From NCBI GenBank assembly GCA_910588655.1, contig CAJUPJ010000022.1:1-52650 (forward strand): 52,650 nt of DNA. Reading direction: 5' to 3'. The notes beneath the pieces were generated by a model. The model worked only from the letters and a program-made list of their open reading frames with translations, ran no database searches and was not told where the DNA came from. Below, piece by piece: positions 34,079 to 43,763 of the stretch (positions are counted from its first letter, which is position 1; each line of letters begins with the position of its first letter). Position numbers and translations under genes: made by a program. Source of the stretch: an uncultured Lachnospiraceae bacterium. Its GTDB lineage: Bacteria > Bacillota > Clostridia > Lachnospirales > Lachnospiraceae.

Positions 34079-36452
34079 TTGGTTCACCTGCCTTATAGGA
34101 CATAGCATTTACTGTTACATTGCCAACAGTCTGTGCCTCCTCTGAATAATTCACATACACCTTTGCACCATTATCATATGTTACAACTGTAACACCATTG
34201 TCAAGCTTCTCATTATCTATAATAAGTGCATCAGCAGTTACTTCATTTATCTTTCTAAGTTCCTTATCATACTGTGCTATTGTATCTTTATATGTGTCAT
34301 ACTCTGTACTGAACAGATTTGATGAATTTGTATAAAGCAGTTTTGATGAATTTTCATATGTAAGGTAGAATGAAGGGTAAACACCTGCTTCTACCATCTG
34401 GAGGAAAAATTCCTGCTTATTTGCTTCAAAGTTTACATAATCAGAATACATTGGGATAATTCCTTTAAGTACCATTGACATAAAAGGCACTTCCTGGTTT
34501 ACATACATATAATCTGATGAACCAAGTGGCATATCAAGGAATGCATCTGTGTTTTTCCAGAGATATGAAACTGGCTCTTCAAGTACCAGGTTTGTCTTGT
34601 CATCAACTGATTTAAGCAGTTTAGCATATTTATCCTGTGTATCAAGCTTTGAATAATACCTGCTCTTATAGCTGTATGAATACAAAGTATTGCTTATACC
34701 GCCTATTGCAAGGTTTGATACACCATCCTTTGTATATGAAGATACAAACTTCTCAAGGTCTGAAGTGGTTTTATTAGGTGTAAGGTAATAAAATGTCTTA
34801 TAAACCTCTGCCCATTCCCACTCTTTAAATGTCCTTTTGTTAATCTGTTTAATCATATCAAATGTCATCCTGCTTGTGTCAGGATTAAGGCGCAGTGCAT
34901 CATTATACAGGTATACATGATAATTATATCCATCTGCTTCTTTAATTAAATCTGTAAGCTTTGATGTGCCGCCAATATGGCTGTCAGCTTTATACTTTGT
35001 TATAGGTACGTTATAAAGCCCGCCTTTCTGCCATCCTTTATAAACTGATAACAGGCTCTGTACACCCTTACCCTTAAGCTCTCCATACATTTTCTCAATA
35101 TTTTCAACAGTAGTAACTGTTACGGCACGTGTACCAAAGAGGAATTCCTCCCTGTCAGTACCAAGGAAGTCAACCCTTGTGTTATATGAAGAATCTTTCT
35201 TAGTGATTGCACCAGTGTCCAGCAGGTAATTACGGTATCTTACTGCCATTGCTGAATAGTCTGCATCTTCACCTGAAAGCAGCATATAACGTACTTTCAT
35301 ATCCAGATGTGTCCTGTCCTCTTCTACCCTCTCTATATTTCTTCCTGATTCTGAATTATTAAGAGGCTGGTTAAATACATCACGGAGCAGGAACTTTGCG
35401 AAACAGCGGTTGTAGTTTACCATAACACCATTTGGATGCGCTTCAATGCTTGCACGCTGGTATCCGTCTTCAACTACTGCAATATAGCCAGTCTGTTCAT
35501 CTGTATGTGCCATCCCAAATACTGGCGCAAGTACCTTGTTGGCATCCCTTGACATATCATAGTCATCCCACAGGTATTCTTTTGTTGAAGCATCCCTGAA
35601 ACCTGCATCTGAACCATAAATCATTTGTGAATAACCTGTTACATAACGTCCCTCTTTATTATCAAGGTTTATTAATGCACCATTGCCATCCGGGATAAGC
35701 ATATACCCTTCCCTGTCATCAAGGAAAGAATATCCCATAAATGGGAACACACTTACTGTTCCTATATATGTATCTTCCTTTTCCTCAACAATATAGTCAT
35801 CTGGTATATTTACAACAAGGTCATCACCTTCAAGTGTTATATCAACTGTAAGCCCGAACTTATAATCAGTATAATAAATAGTTGCAGATAAACCATTATT
35901 AATCTTTTTATACTGTATTGTATTAGGTGTGTTAAAAAGGTCAACCTGGTATGTACTGTTTGTTCCAACAATAGCTGTAATAACAATACCTGACTTCATA
36001 TAGTAATTCCAGGTTGCATTACTATTACCATCGTCCTTTTCATCACTTAATGTAGATTCTATATACTTGCCTGTCTTCTTATCTTCAAGCATTATTGACA
36101 GCCTTGGCTTATAAAAATACATCTTATATGAATCATTTTCTGTTATAAACTCATAATCCTTAATAGTAATCCAGTCTTTTTTATCTACCTTGCCAAGCGC
36201 GCCTTTCTGTACTACTTCACCATCATCTTTAATGGTGTTGCCTTCGCCTTCCTGGCCGGCTGCCCCGCCTTCTCCGCTTTCATCTGTTCCTTCTGCTGTT
36301 TCTCCAGTATCTTCTGCCCCTGTTTCTGTACCAGCCTCAGTGCCAGTTTCCGTACCAGCTTCAGTGGAATGTGAAATACTTGGAACAGCAGATGCTGCAA
36401 GGGTCATGGCAGTAACTAATGCTATTGTTTTTCTTAATTTCCTAATTGCCAA
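34071..36452 (-). CDS. DUF5696 family secreted protein of the transport locus
   Basis: About 793 residues from TTG 36452, with GAGGTGG 9 bases upstream inside the end of the preceding gene, so the two genes overlap by eleven bases. A signal peptide (about 1-28) is followed by a low-complexity acidic Glu/Thr/Gly stretch (about 30-75) and then a long globular region. This has an N-terminal beta-sandwich (YKMYFYKPRLSIMLEDKKTGKYIES and following) and a barrel-like part with LGTDREEFLFGTRAVTV, KGVQSLLSVYKGWQKGG, and EPVSYLWKNTDAFLDMPLGSSDY, features that recall family 31/36-like glycosidase barrels, though I cannot assign catalytic residues. I recognise it as DUF5696, seen next to carbohydrate transporters with a Yip1 protein. 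Function unknown; a glycosidase or a presenting protein at the membrane is possible. Confidence 0.75.
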   Translation of the reverse strand: MAIRKLRKTIALVTAMTLAASAVPSISHSTEAGTETGTEAGTETGAEDTGETAEGTDESGEGGAAGQEGEGNTIKDDGEVVQKGALGKVDKKDWITIKDYEFITENDSYKMYFYKPRLSIMLEDKKTGKYIESTLSDEKDDGNSNATWNYYMKSGIVITAIVGTNSTYQVDLFNTPNTIQYKKINNGLSATIYYTDYKFGLTVDITLEGDDLVVNIPDDYIVEEKEDTYIGTVSVFPFMGYSFLDDREGYMLIPDGNGALINLDNKEGRYVTGYSQMIYGSDAGFRDASTKEYLWDDYDMSRDANKVLAPVFGMAHTDEQTGYIAVVEDGYQRASIEAHPNGVMVNYNRCFAKFLLRDVFNQPLNNSESGRNIERVEEDRTHLDMKVRYMLLSGEDADYSAMAVRYRNYLLDTGAITKKDSSYNTRVDFLGTDREEFLFGTRAVTVTTVENIEKMYGELKGKGVQSLLSVYKGWQKGGLYNVPITKYKADSHIGGTSKLTDLIKEADGYNYHVYLYNDALRLNPDTSRMTFDMIKQINKRTFKEWEWAEVYKTFYYLTPNKTTSDLEKFVSSYTKDGVSNLAIGGISNTLYSYSYKSRYYSKLDTQDKYAKLLKSVDDKTNLVLEEPVSYLWKNTDAFLDMPLGSSDYMYVNQEVPFMSMVLKGIIPMYSDYVNFEANKQEFFLQMVEAGVYPSFYLTYENSSKLLYTNSSNLFSTEYDTYKDTIAQYDKELRKINEVTADALIIDNEKLDNGVTVVTYDNGAKVYVNYSEEAQTVGNVTVNAMSYKAGEPNE

Positions 36453-38499
36453 GACGATACACCACCTCTCCAATGATTGCACTGATAAACTCAAATACCT
36501 GAGCCCAGAGTACATATATAATAAATATCAGCAATGCCACAATTAATATTGTAAATATTGAAAGGCATATAATTTTAAATGTTTCCTGTGCCGTATAGTT
36601 ATTTACACCTTGTATGGCAAGTATCATAAGCACGATAACCCAGCCATACATTACCACCTGTACAAGTGTAATAAGGAATGCTTCATTATTAGTAACTACA
36701 TGTGAAAGCACAAATGATACAGGAGTAAGTAATACATAAGGCATAAGGCTGTAACAGAAATATGTATAAATCTTCTTAACAGTTCCTTCACCTTCATTAA
36801 TTGTACATACAAGGTAATTACACAATGTAACGCCCACAATTACTACAATTATTGTTCCTATATCAGATACAAGTTCATATCTTCCTTCCCTTATAGTCTT
36901 CTGGAGGAAGCCGCATAAATACTTATTAATAACATACTCAGCAATAAATATCACAAGTATTATTGATGGTGCAGAGAATGAAGCCCTTCCTTCCCTCGCT
37001 ATACCATATGAACCATCTGACGGATGCCTCATAAAATACTTTGCATACATTACATTAGAGAAAAGCTTGTTATTATAGAAACCTTTCCAGATTTCCCTTG
37101 GCTTGTTAAATATACCCTTCTTCTTATCAAAATACTTTAATACTTTAATAAGGATGTACAATGCAATTATTGATACAATAAGGTTAACTATATTTCTTTT
37201 AAGCCAGTTATTCCTTATTTCCCAGAATGCATCAGAATACCCCGAATAATCTTTGGCAAGCTTTGCATAATCTGTAGCAAGGTCATAATTCTCTTCCTGG
37301 AATAATGCACGGCCCATAGCTTTGTTAGCATAGTCAAACATGCTGTTCATTTTCAGTACCTGCTCTAAAGGCTCTTTACTCTCTGTATAACGTCCCTTTG
37401 AATAAAGATATAATGCATTATGCAACAGGCTTGTAAATTCTGAAGGCCTGTATACCTGTATCTGGTTCTTTTCAGAATCAAGCAGGTAGATATTGTCATG
37501 TGTATCAATCTTTATACTTGTAACCTGTGTTGAAAGGCCTACACGCTGTGAACCGTCATCCTTTGCGCCAAATACAAACAGAAGCTCACCCTGTTTATTA
37601 TATTCATATATATATCCCTTTGTTGAAGCGACATATACGTTGTCATGGTTTCCTACTGCAACCGCTCCTGGTGACTCGTCATATGCATCACAGTCTGTTA
37701 TAAGGTTCTTGCCTGCAATATTAAGCCTTCTTAATGACTGGAACTTCTCGCCACGTGTAACTGTGTAAATAAGGCCCTTTTCATCAATCGCAAGGTTATC
37801 AGGTGTAGAAGGTATATTACTTACCATCTTGGCACGCTGTGCATCAGTAGCTATTGCACGGCGCAACACAAGCATAGGGTCTGCCGAAGCTGCATTAGCC
37901 CCGAAATAACCAAGGAATGTGCCTCCTTCATCAGGTGATATTTCTACAATACCGTTTGTGTTAGAAGAACAGATTATATACATAATCCCGGCATCATTTA
38001 CAACAAGTTTACTAGGTTTATACTCAATCTTATCACCATAAAGCGGGCTCTCTGGCTTGCCATATTCGTTTATTTTATTTCCCTCTTCATCAAACTCATA
38101 TACTGCCATCCCCTCAGAGTCTGCTACGTATACATGTTTATCCTCTGTTACAAACACACCTCTTGGAGTATTAAGAATACCTTCGCCAATTATTTTAACT
38201 AATTCACCGGCTTCATTACCAACTACAATTCTGCTGTTTCCAGTATCTGCCACATAAATTTCCCCGTCGTCTGTTATAAACAAATCATTCGGGCTGTTTA
38301 AGAACTCTTCACCAAACTTAATAATGGTTTCATTTGGCAGATAAGCTGTCTGTGTCTCCAAAACCCTGCCCCAGCCGTCCATTGTATATGTACGGTATGG
38401 GGTTTCTGCTGAAACTGGCACAGCGGCAATTCCGGAAGTAAAAAACACTACAGCTAAAAACATAGTCATAAGCCTTAATAACTTTTTACTTATTTTCAT
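36442..38499 (-). CDS. NHL-propeller, TPR and Yip1-domain membrane protein
   Basis: A 685-residue protein. After a signal peptide (1-31, ending VSA) there is an extracellular six-bladed NHL propeller (about 45-365) with blade motifs such as PNDLFITDDGEIYVADTGNSRI, TPRGVFVTEDKHVYVADSEG and HDNIYLLDSEKNQIQVY. A TPR-like helical part (about 370-425; YSKGRYTESKEPLEQVLKMN) comes next. Then a membrane helix at about 440-462, a loop, and a Yip1-type domain with about five helices (500-685). NHL propellers bind proteins, RNA or glycans; Yip1 domains are integral membrane folds of unclear bacterial role. It sits between the two permease pairs, overlapping DUF5696, so I infer an accessory membrane component of the transport complex, for example a scaffold or sensor. 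ATG has GAGGAGAAGG upstream. Confidence 0.82.
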   Translation of the reverse strand: MKISKKLLRLMTMFLAVVFFTSGIAAVPVSAETPYRTYTMDGWGRVLETQTAYLPNETIIKFGEEFLNSPNDLFITDDGEIYVADTGNSRIVVGNEAGELVKIIGEGILNTPRGVFVTEDKHVYVADSEGMAVYEFDEEGNKINEYGKPESPLYGDKIEYKPSKLVVNDAGIMYIICSSNTNGIVEISPDEGGTFLGYFGANAASADPMLVLRRAIATDAQRAKMVSNIPSTPDNLAIDEKGLIYTVTRGEKFQSLRRLNIAGKNLITDCDAYDESPGAVAVGNHDNVYVASTKGYIYEYNKQGELLFVFGAKDDGSQRVGLSTQVTSIKIDTHDNIYLLDSEKNQIQVYRPSEFTSLLHNALYLYSKGRYTESKEPLEQVLKMNSMFDYANKAMGRALFQEENYDLATDYAKLAKDYSGYSDAFWEIRNNWLKRNIVNLIVSIIALYILIKVLKYFDKKKGIFNKPREIWKGFYNNKLFSNVMYAKYFMRHPSDGSYGIAREGRASFSAPSIILVIFIAEYVINKYLCGFLQKTIREGRYELVSDIGTIIVVIVGVTLCNYLVCTINEGEGTVKKIYTYFCYSLMPYVLLTPVSFVLSHVVTNNEAFLITLVQVVMYGWVIVLMILAIQGVNNYTAQETFKIICLSIFTILIVALLIFIIYVLWAQVFEFISAIIGEVVYRLGN

Positions 38500-38528
38500 G
38501 TCTGCTTCCTTCTCCTCTTTGCAAGTGT

Positions 38529-39398
38529 TTACTTGATACCTGAATGTGCCATGGTGTTCATGACATTATTCTGTAAAATGACAAACAACACAAGGTTTGG
38601 TACAAACATAATCAGCGATGCTGCTGCTGCCATACCCTGGCCAGAAACAGTGTTGTTAGCATTTACCAACGAGTTCATATAGAATGTCAATGTCTTCATG
38701 CTGTCATCATTAATATAGTAGTTTGACGTTTCTACATTGGTCCATACCTGCTGGAATATCAAAATTGATGCTGTCGCAATAGCCGGTTTAATCATCGGTA
38801 CAATAATCTTCCTGTATACCGTAAAGTCCGTAGCCCCGTCTATATACGCCGCCTCTATCAAGGCATCTGGTACCTGTTCAACGAACTGTTTTACAAGGAA
38901 CAGTGCAACCGGATATGCTACCAGAGGGAATATATGTGCCCAGAATGTGTCAATCAGCCCAAAGTTACATATTACAAGGTATCTTGGAATAAGTACGGCA
39001 GTTGCCACAAACATAAGAGCGCCCTGGTTAATTGACATCATCAGGTTACGTCCTTTAAATTTAAGTTTTGCAAGTGCAAACGCTGCAAATGTTGTAAATA
39101 TAAGTGAAAATCCCACTGTAAGCGCTGTAACTATTATACTGTTAAATACATAACGGCTAAGTGGTACACCTGATGTACGGCTGAATTTTATCAGCTTTGT
39201 AAAGTTTTCCATTGAAGGTGACCTTACAAAGAATGTTGGTGGGAACGCAAACAATTCGTCCATCGGTTTAAATGCATGGTTTGCAATAAATATAATTGGC
39301 ATTGCCATAAAGATTACCAGTGGAAGTAAAATAAGGATAATCTTTATATGGCCCCTTTCAAACTTCTGGGGGTTAATTCTCTTTCCTTTATAAGCCAT
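38529..39398 (-). CDS. Sugar ABC transporter permease, MalG type (first pair)
   Basis: A 289-residue MalG-type permease with six helices. After a short basic N-terminus, ILILLPLVIFMAMPIIFIANHAF is the first segment; the EAA docking loop reads EAAYIDGATDFTVYRKIIVPMIKP (about 182-205), and the C-terminus ends NTMAHSGIK, in line with the family (the MalG end usually reaches ... GAVKG). Start ATG has AAAGGAGGGAAG upstream. It follows the MalF-type gene by 19 bases and precedes the Yip1 gene by 29 bases, in a single operon led by the 1002-residue binding protein. Sequence differs strongly from the other MalG-type protein at 32047, so the two pairs are not recent duplicates. Confidence 0.93.
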   Translation of the reverse strand: MAYKGKRINPQKFERGHIKIILILLPLVIFMAMPIIFIANHAFKPMDELFAFPPTFFVRSPSMENFTKLIKFSRTSGVPLSRYVFNSIIVTALTVGFSLIFTTFAAFALAKLKFKGRNLMMSINQGALMFVATAVLIPRYLVICNFGLIDTFWAHIFPLVAYPVALFLVKQFVEQVPDALIEAAYIDGATDFTVYRKIIVPMIKPAIATASILIFQQVWTNVETSNYYINDDSMKTLTFYMNSLVNANNTVSGQGMAAAASLIMFVPNLVLFVILQNNVMNTMAHSGIK

Positions 39399-39417
39399 CT
39401 GCTACTTCCCTCCTTTA

Positions 39418-40341
39418 TTAGTCTTTTTCTGCCAGAAGAGCATTAGCTCCCTTGGAGAATATCTGTACAATCAGCAGCAGCACAACTGAAACAGCAGCTG
39501 CATATCCCATTTCATATCTTAAGAAACCGTAGTCCTCGATATGGTTAACAATAAGCTGTGCAGCATACCCTGGCGACGGGTTTCCTGTAAGCTGTGTTGA
39601 AATAAGACCATTCTGGAACGCACCAACAACCGCCATAACCGCAGCAAAGAGCATCTGTGGCTTCATCTGTGGCACTGTTATGTAAATCATTTCCTGGAAA
39701 CGGTTCTTAATCCCGTCAATTGCTGCTGCCTCATAAAGCTCTTCATCTGAGTTAAGGATACCTGCTATCATAGACAGGAAACCAATACCCATTGAAGACC
39801 AGAGACCAATAATAATTACGATTGGCAGCAGATACCTTACATCAACAAGCCATATTATAGGTTCATTGATTAAGCCCAGGCTTATAAGCCAGCTATTCAG
39901 AAGACCTGTCTGGTCTCCTGAGAAAATAACCTTCCATAATACTGTCATAGCAACACCGACTGTCATACTTGGTGAGTATAAAATCAATGCAAATATTGTC
40001 CTTGGCCCTTTTGTAAGGTTACAAAGTGCCCATGCCAGCACGAAAGAAAGTATGTATCCGCCAATACCTACAACAACCGCGTACACTACAGTATTAGGCA
40101 GTACAAACTGCATAAATACTTCATCACTTGTTATAAGTGTTATATAGTTCAGAAAGCCTACAAATGATGGGAACTGGATTGCGTTAAAGTTTGTAAATGA
40201 CAGTATAACTGCCAGAATAACAGGCACCAGGATAAATATTAAAAATACTATTGCATATGGCGCCATAAAGATATATCCATTCCAGTTGGAATTCTCACGC
40301 TTCCTGATATTGCTTTTTTGCTTTTTTTCATTATTTGCCAT
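39418..40341 (-). CDS. Sugar ABC transporter permease, MalF type (first pair)
   Basis: A 307-residue MalF-type permease. A basic start (NNEKKQKSNIRKRENSNW) leads to six helices, the first being GYIFMAPYAIVFLIFILVPVIL. The EAA loop is EAAAIDGIKNRFQEMIYITVPQMKP (about 202-226). It should form the pore with the 289-residue protein encoded next, receiving ligand from the 1002-residue binding protein encoded upstream (46 bases away). An ATPase is not encoded here. ATG at 40341 is preceded by CGGAGGGATGAG. This pair is distinct from the second pair at 32047-34078, suggesting that the locus imports two ligands or uses alternate pores. Confidence 0.93.
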   Translation of the reverse strand: MANNEKKQKSNIRKRENSNWNGYIFMAPYAIVFLIFILVPVILAVILSFTNFNAIQFPSFVGFLNYITLITSDEVFMQFVLPNTVVYAVVVGIGGYILSFVLAWALCNLTKGPRTIFALILYSPSMTVGVAMTVLWKVIFSGDQTGLLNSWLISLGLINEPIIWLVDVRYLLPIVIIIGLWSSMGIGFLSMIAGILNSDEELYEAAAIDGIKNRFQEMIYITVPQMKPQMLFAAVMAVVGAFQNGLISTQLTGNPSPGYAAQLIVNHIEDYGFLRYEMGYAAAVSVVLLLIVQIFSKGANALLAEKD

Positions 40342-40387
40342 GTTTTTCTCATCCCTCCGTTTTAGCTGGACGGCAAATTTTCGTCCG

Positions 40388-43300
40388 TCACCTTCCTAAT
40401 AACCTTTTTACCGTCTCCAGCGTAGGAATTTTATAGTCCTTTATTACAGAACCATTACTGTCATTATAACCAAATTCCTCCAGCTTTCTGTCAAACTCAT
40501 GGTTTATTGATTTAACAGCCTTGTCAATACGCGTCCTCGCATCCTGGGCATTAACTGCTATATCATTAAATGTATTGCTCATTTCACGTTCAAGCAGGTA
40601 TGTTCCTGGAACTCTTGGCACATCTACAACGTTCTTGGCTGTCTCAGCTATAACATTTTTAGCATTTGTTTCCAGAGGGAGCTGCTGGAATGCTTTCATG
40701 TTAGCTGTAGGCCAGATGTATTCACTACCATATGATATCTGTATTGTCTGTCCGAACATAGCCTGTGTTTCTGCTGATGACCACCATTTAACAAATTCCC
40801 ATGCTTTCTTCTGTCTTTCGTCATCACTCTTAAATATAACGCTTGCTTCTGCACACCCACATACAGAACGGTCAATGCTTCCGTCTTCCTTTGTAGTACC
40901 TGGTGCAAGTGCAATATCCCATGAACTTGCAAGTTCAGGTGCTGCATTAGTAAGCATGTTATATGTAGCATAATCAGCAATTCCAAGAGGCATATCACCA
41001 TTCCTGAAATGCTGGTAGAAGTTATCAATATTTACAGGCAGGTTGTATATTGTAAAGAGGTCAGTAAGTGTTGTGAAACCATTAACTGTAGCCTCCCCGC
41101 CAAGTGCTGTACCCTCTGCTGCTGTTGGGTAATACAGCGAACCACCCTGCTGTACAATAAGAGGAGTAGTTCCATGGAAGTTCCTCATAAGTATCATGCC
41201 AGCTGTAGGGTAATAGAAGTTAAGCCCTCTCATCTGAAGGTCAGGGAGAATATCTATTACTTCTTCCATTGTCTGCGGAACTTCAATTCCAAGCTTCTCC
41301 ATAATATCTGAGCGGTAGAACATTACCCAGAAGTTCATTGTTTCAGGCATTGAATATATGCCATTGTCAATACATCCTGTCATAAAGAAACCTGGCTCAT
41401 AGTCTTTTGCTGCCTCTTTAAAATCATCAAATTCCATCATATCAACAAGCGCACCCCTTATAGCAAGCTCATAAGGCACTGTATAGTTAATACCTGTTGC
41501 AACGTCTGGTGTGCTGCCCGATGAATTTGAAAGGACAAGTTTATACTGGTCAGGCATAATACTTATATCAACCTCAATGCCAGTTTCAGGTGTAAAGTAT
41601 TCGTCAATCATCTTCTGCATAATCTGTACATACTGGTTTGAACGGTTTACCCATACCTGTATATGGTCTTTATTAGTATTCTTTGTTGAATATGCCTGCT
41701 CTGTAAATGAAGCCACAAATCTCTGTATATTCATCCATGCTGACTTAAATATACCTGGTTTCTTAGGAAGTTCTGCGCCTTCCTGGTATATCCACAAACG
41801 GTCAATTGCAAGGTCGTTTGTAATCAGGTTATCAACTGCTGTTGCAAGGAAGTGTGTTACAGAACTCTGGCTTGTTGTAAGCTCTGCTATACGGTATGGA
41901 ATTTCATCCGGGCTGTCTGCAAGGCTTTTAAGCTGCTCTGCTGCAATAAGCAGTGATGACATAACAGCAACACCTTTGTCACTGTCACTCCACTGTACAG
42001 CACTCTTCTCTAACTCTACAAGCCTGTCATAATAACCATAAAGTGTATCTTCAATACCAGGTATATACCTTGTAAGCTTTAAATCCCTGTATTTATCAGC
42101 ATTATTACCTGCAACCTTTGTAATCTCAAGTGCAAGGTCGTTTACTTCTGACATAATAACGTCGATTTCTTCCATTATGTAACAAATAGGCGCCATGCTT
42201 ATTGTAAATGAAATTGTATGGCTTCCTTTTTCAAGGTTTACGCTCAGCTTATTACCTTCGCTGTCTTCAAGTGTGGTAGTTTTGTACTTTGTTGAATAAG
42301 CCATGCCATATGAACGGAATGCTTCATTTGGAACTTTGCCATCTACTTCAACATCCACAAATACTGGAAAGTCTGTCTTTTCAGACTGGCGGTAATTAAG
42401 CGCAATATAATAATTGCCTGCTTCTGGTGCATCAAATGTATATGTCACTCTCTGTCCTGCTGAATTAAACGAATCAGAATCAAGCGTATTTAATACTGTA
42501 TCTTTTACTTCATAAGGGCTTAAGCTGGTATCATATTCTGCTACAGCATGGATTGCGGAGTCATTTGTAAAGCTGTATTTCTCGCCTTCAATCTCAGCAA
42601 TATAGCTGCCCTCAGCTTTTTCAGAACCATTATAGGCTGCATCCTTTGCTGGTGCATCAAGTGTAATCCCGCCTATAAGTGCATTCCCCTCTTTAATGTA
42701 AAATTCCAGGATATGTTTTCCTTTCTTAAGCTCCAGCTTAAGCGGTTCTGAATGGCGGTAACTTGAATCCTTGATATACTTCTGCTCCCACTGGATAACC
42801 TTCTCAGGAACTGTTACAGTTTCATTGTCATAACGGTCATATGAAGGTTCATCACTGAGCTTCCATGTAGTATCAAATTCAAGGTTCCTGCTTTCATAGA
42901 AAGGGTATTCCCCGTCAACTGACATGCTTGCCTTGACAGGAAGTATAGAATCATCATATGAAAGATAATCGAGTTTCGCACAGTAAAGCCCGTCTTGTGG
43001 TACATCAACTTCAAGCTGTATCTTCTTGCCTGCTGAAACTTTAAGTACCTTGCTGCCTCCACTGTAACCTTGTGTGTCTTCAGTCAGCTTAGAACTGAAG
43101 TCTTCTGGTGTGCTGTCTCCAGCAGGAAATACAAGAGCACTGCCAGTATAATCCTGTAATGTATACTTTGCGCTCATCACAGAATAAACTGTACCTATAC
43201 GTTCACTTGAATATTCCCCAGACACACTGGCGCTTATGCCTGCTTTAGCATCTTCCGCGGCATCAGTGCTTCCACCAGTATCTGGTGTCTCTGATGTTGC

Positions 43301-43396
43301 ACTGGCTTTATAGCCTATGCTAACCGCTGTAAGGGCTGCAAGCATGCCAAGCAGTACTGTCTTCTTAACATTACTTTTAATTTTCTTGTGCCGCAT
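40388..43396 (-). CDS. Large extracellular solute-binding protein with two N-terminal lectin-like domains
   Basis: A 1002-residue exported protein, about twice the size of usual sugar-binding proteins. The signal sequence (1-33, SIGYKASA) lacks a lipobox cysteine, so it is probably released or held by an uncleaved helix. Two beta-sandwich domains follow (about 60-255 and 265-425), each ending in KKGKHILEFYIKEGNALIGGITLD or EKGSHTISFTISMAPICYIMEEIDV, a CBM6/35-like plan. A helical connector (425-555) leads to a family 1 solute-binding domain (about 560-985; IQVWVNRSNQYVQIMQKMID, MPDQYKLVLSNSSGSTPDVATG, WWSSAETQAMFG). It heads the operon with permeases, Yip1 and DUF5696 genes, with its own promoter. 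Inference: it captures long arabinan fragments for transport or sensing. ATG is preceded by AAAGGAGGATGTT. Confidence 0.88.
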   Translation of the reverse strand: MRHKKIKSNVKKTVLLGMLAALTAVSIGYKASATSETPDTGGSTDAAEDAKAGISASVSGEYSSERIGTVYSVMSAKYTLQDYTGSALVFPAGDSTPEDFSSKLTEDTQGYSGGSKVLKVSAGKKIQLEVDVPQDGLYCAKLDYLSYDDSILPVKASMSVDGEYPFYESRNLEFDTTWKLSDEPSYDRYDNETVTVPEKVIQWEQKYIKDSSYRHSEPLKLELKKGKHILEFYIKEGNALIGGITLDAPAKDAAYNGSEKAEGSYIAEIEGEKYSFTNDSAIHAVAEYDTSLSPYEVKDTVLNTLDSDSFNSAGQRVTYTFDAPEAGNYYIALNYRQSEKTDFPVFVDVEVDGKVPNEAFRSYGMAYSTKYKTTTLEDSEGNKLSVNLEKGSHTISFTISMAPICYIMEEIDVIMSEVNDLALEITKVAGNNADKYRDLKLTRYIPGIEDTLYGYYDRLVELEKSAVQWSDSDKGVAVMSSLLIAAEQLKSLADSPDEIPYRIAELTTSQSSVTHFLATAVDNLITNDLAIDRLWIYQEGAELPKKPGIFKSAWMNIQRFVASFTEQAYSTKNTNKDHIQVWVNRSNQYVQIMQKMIDEYFTPETGIEVDISIMPDQYKLVLSNSSGSTPDVATGINYTVPYELAIRGALVDMMEFDDFKEAAKDYEPGFFMTGCIDNGIYSMPETMNFWVMFYRSDIMEKLGIEVPQTMEEVIDILPDLQMRGLNFYYPTAGMILMRNFHGTTPLIVQQGGSLYYPTAAEGTALGGEATVNGFTTLTDLFTIYNLPVNIDNFYQHFRNGDMPLGIADYATYNMLTNAAPELASSWDIALAPGTTKEDGSIDRSVCGCAEASVIFKSDDERQKKAWEFVKWWSSAETQAMFGQTIQISYGSEYIWPTANMKAFQQLPLETNAKNVIAETAKNVVDVPRVPGTYLLEREMSNTFNDIAVNAQDARTRIDKAVKSINHEFDRKLEEFGYNDSNGSVIKDYKIPTLETVKRLLGR

Positions 43397-43443
43397 AACA
43401 TCCTCCTTTAAGACTTAAATTTTTTCTCCCTTTTATGTTTTTA

Positions 43444-43493
43444 TAAAATACTTTAGCTTATTTAATATTACTATTATAATCACCAAAAGTCAA
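43444..43493 (-). promoter_or_regulatory. Promoter of the transport operon
   Basis: TTGACT (43493-43488) and TAATAT (43470-43465) are 17 bases apart on the minus strand. Downstream, 43444-43458 carries the sense motif AAGCTAAAGTATTTT shared, with one change, with the 520-residue binding protein promoter. The leader is about 60 bases. The rest of 43397-43702 is AT-rich and shows no gene. Confidence 0.75.
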
Positions 43494-43702
43494 TACCAAG
43501 CTCTATATTTTATTGTGATATTCTATTGTATTTATGCTCTTTTTTACATTATTTTCGGCAAAATGTATACATTTTATACAAAACTATCAATTTACTCTTA
43601 TGGCACTATGCACAAAACCGAACTTCATTCTTTATTAATATTAACAGTAACAAATAACCAAAATACACACATAAACCTAAAACAAATCCTGGAAAATGGC
43701 AG

Positions 43703-43743
43703 AAAAAAGGCAGGAATATGACAATTCTGCCCATACTCCTGCC
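43703..43743 (-). terminator. Terminator of the arabinanase/small membrane protein unit
   Basis: On the minus strand GGCAGGA (43743-43737) pairs with TCCTGCC (43715-43709), followed by six T. It lies about 20 bases after the small membrane protein gene and isolates it from the transport operon. Confidence 0.8.
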
Positions 43744-43763
43744 AGTGTATCCAGTCCTTTTTG

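Noticed and set aside
29511..34108. Missing sugar transporter ATPase as a deletion
   Set aside because: Family 1 sugar importers in Firmicutes commonly use a shared MsmX-type ATPase encoded elsewhere, so its absence is not evidence of loss.
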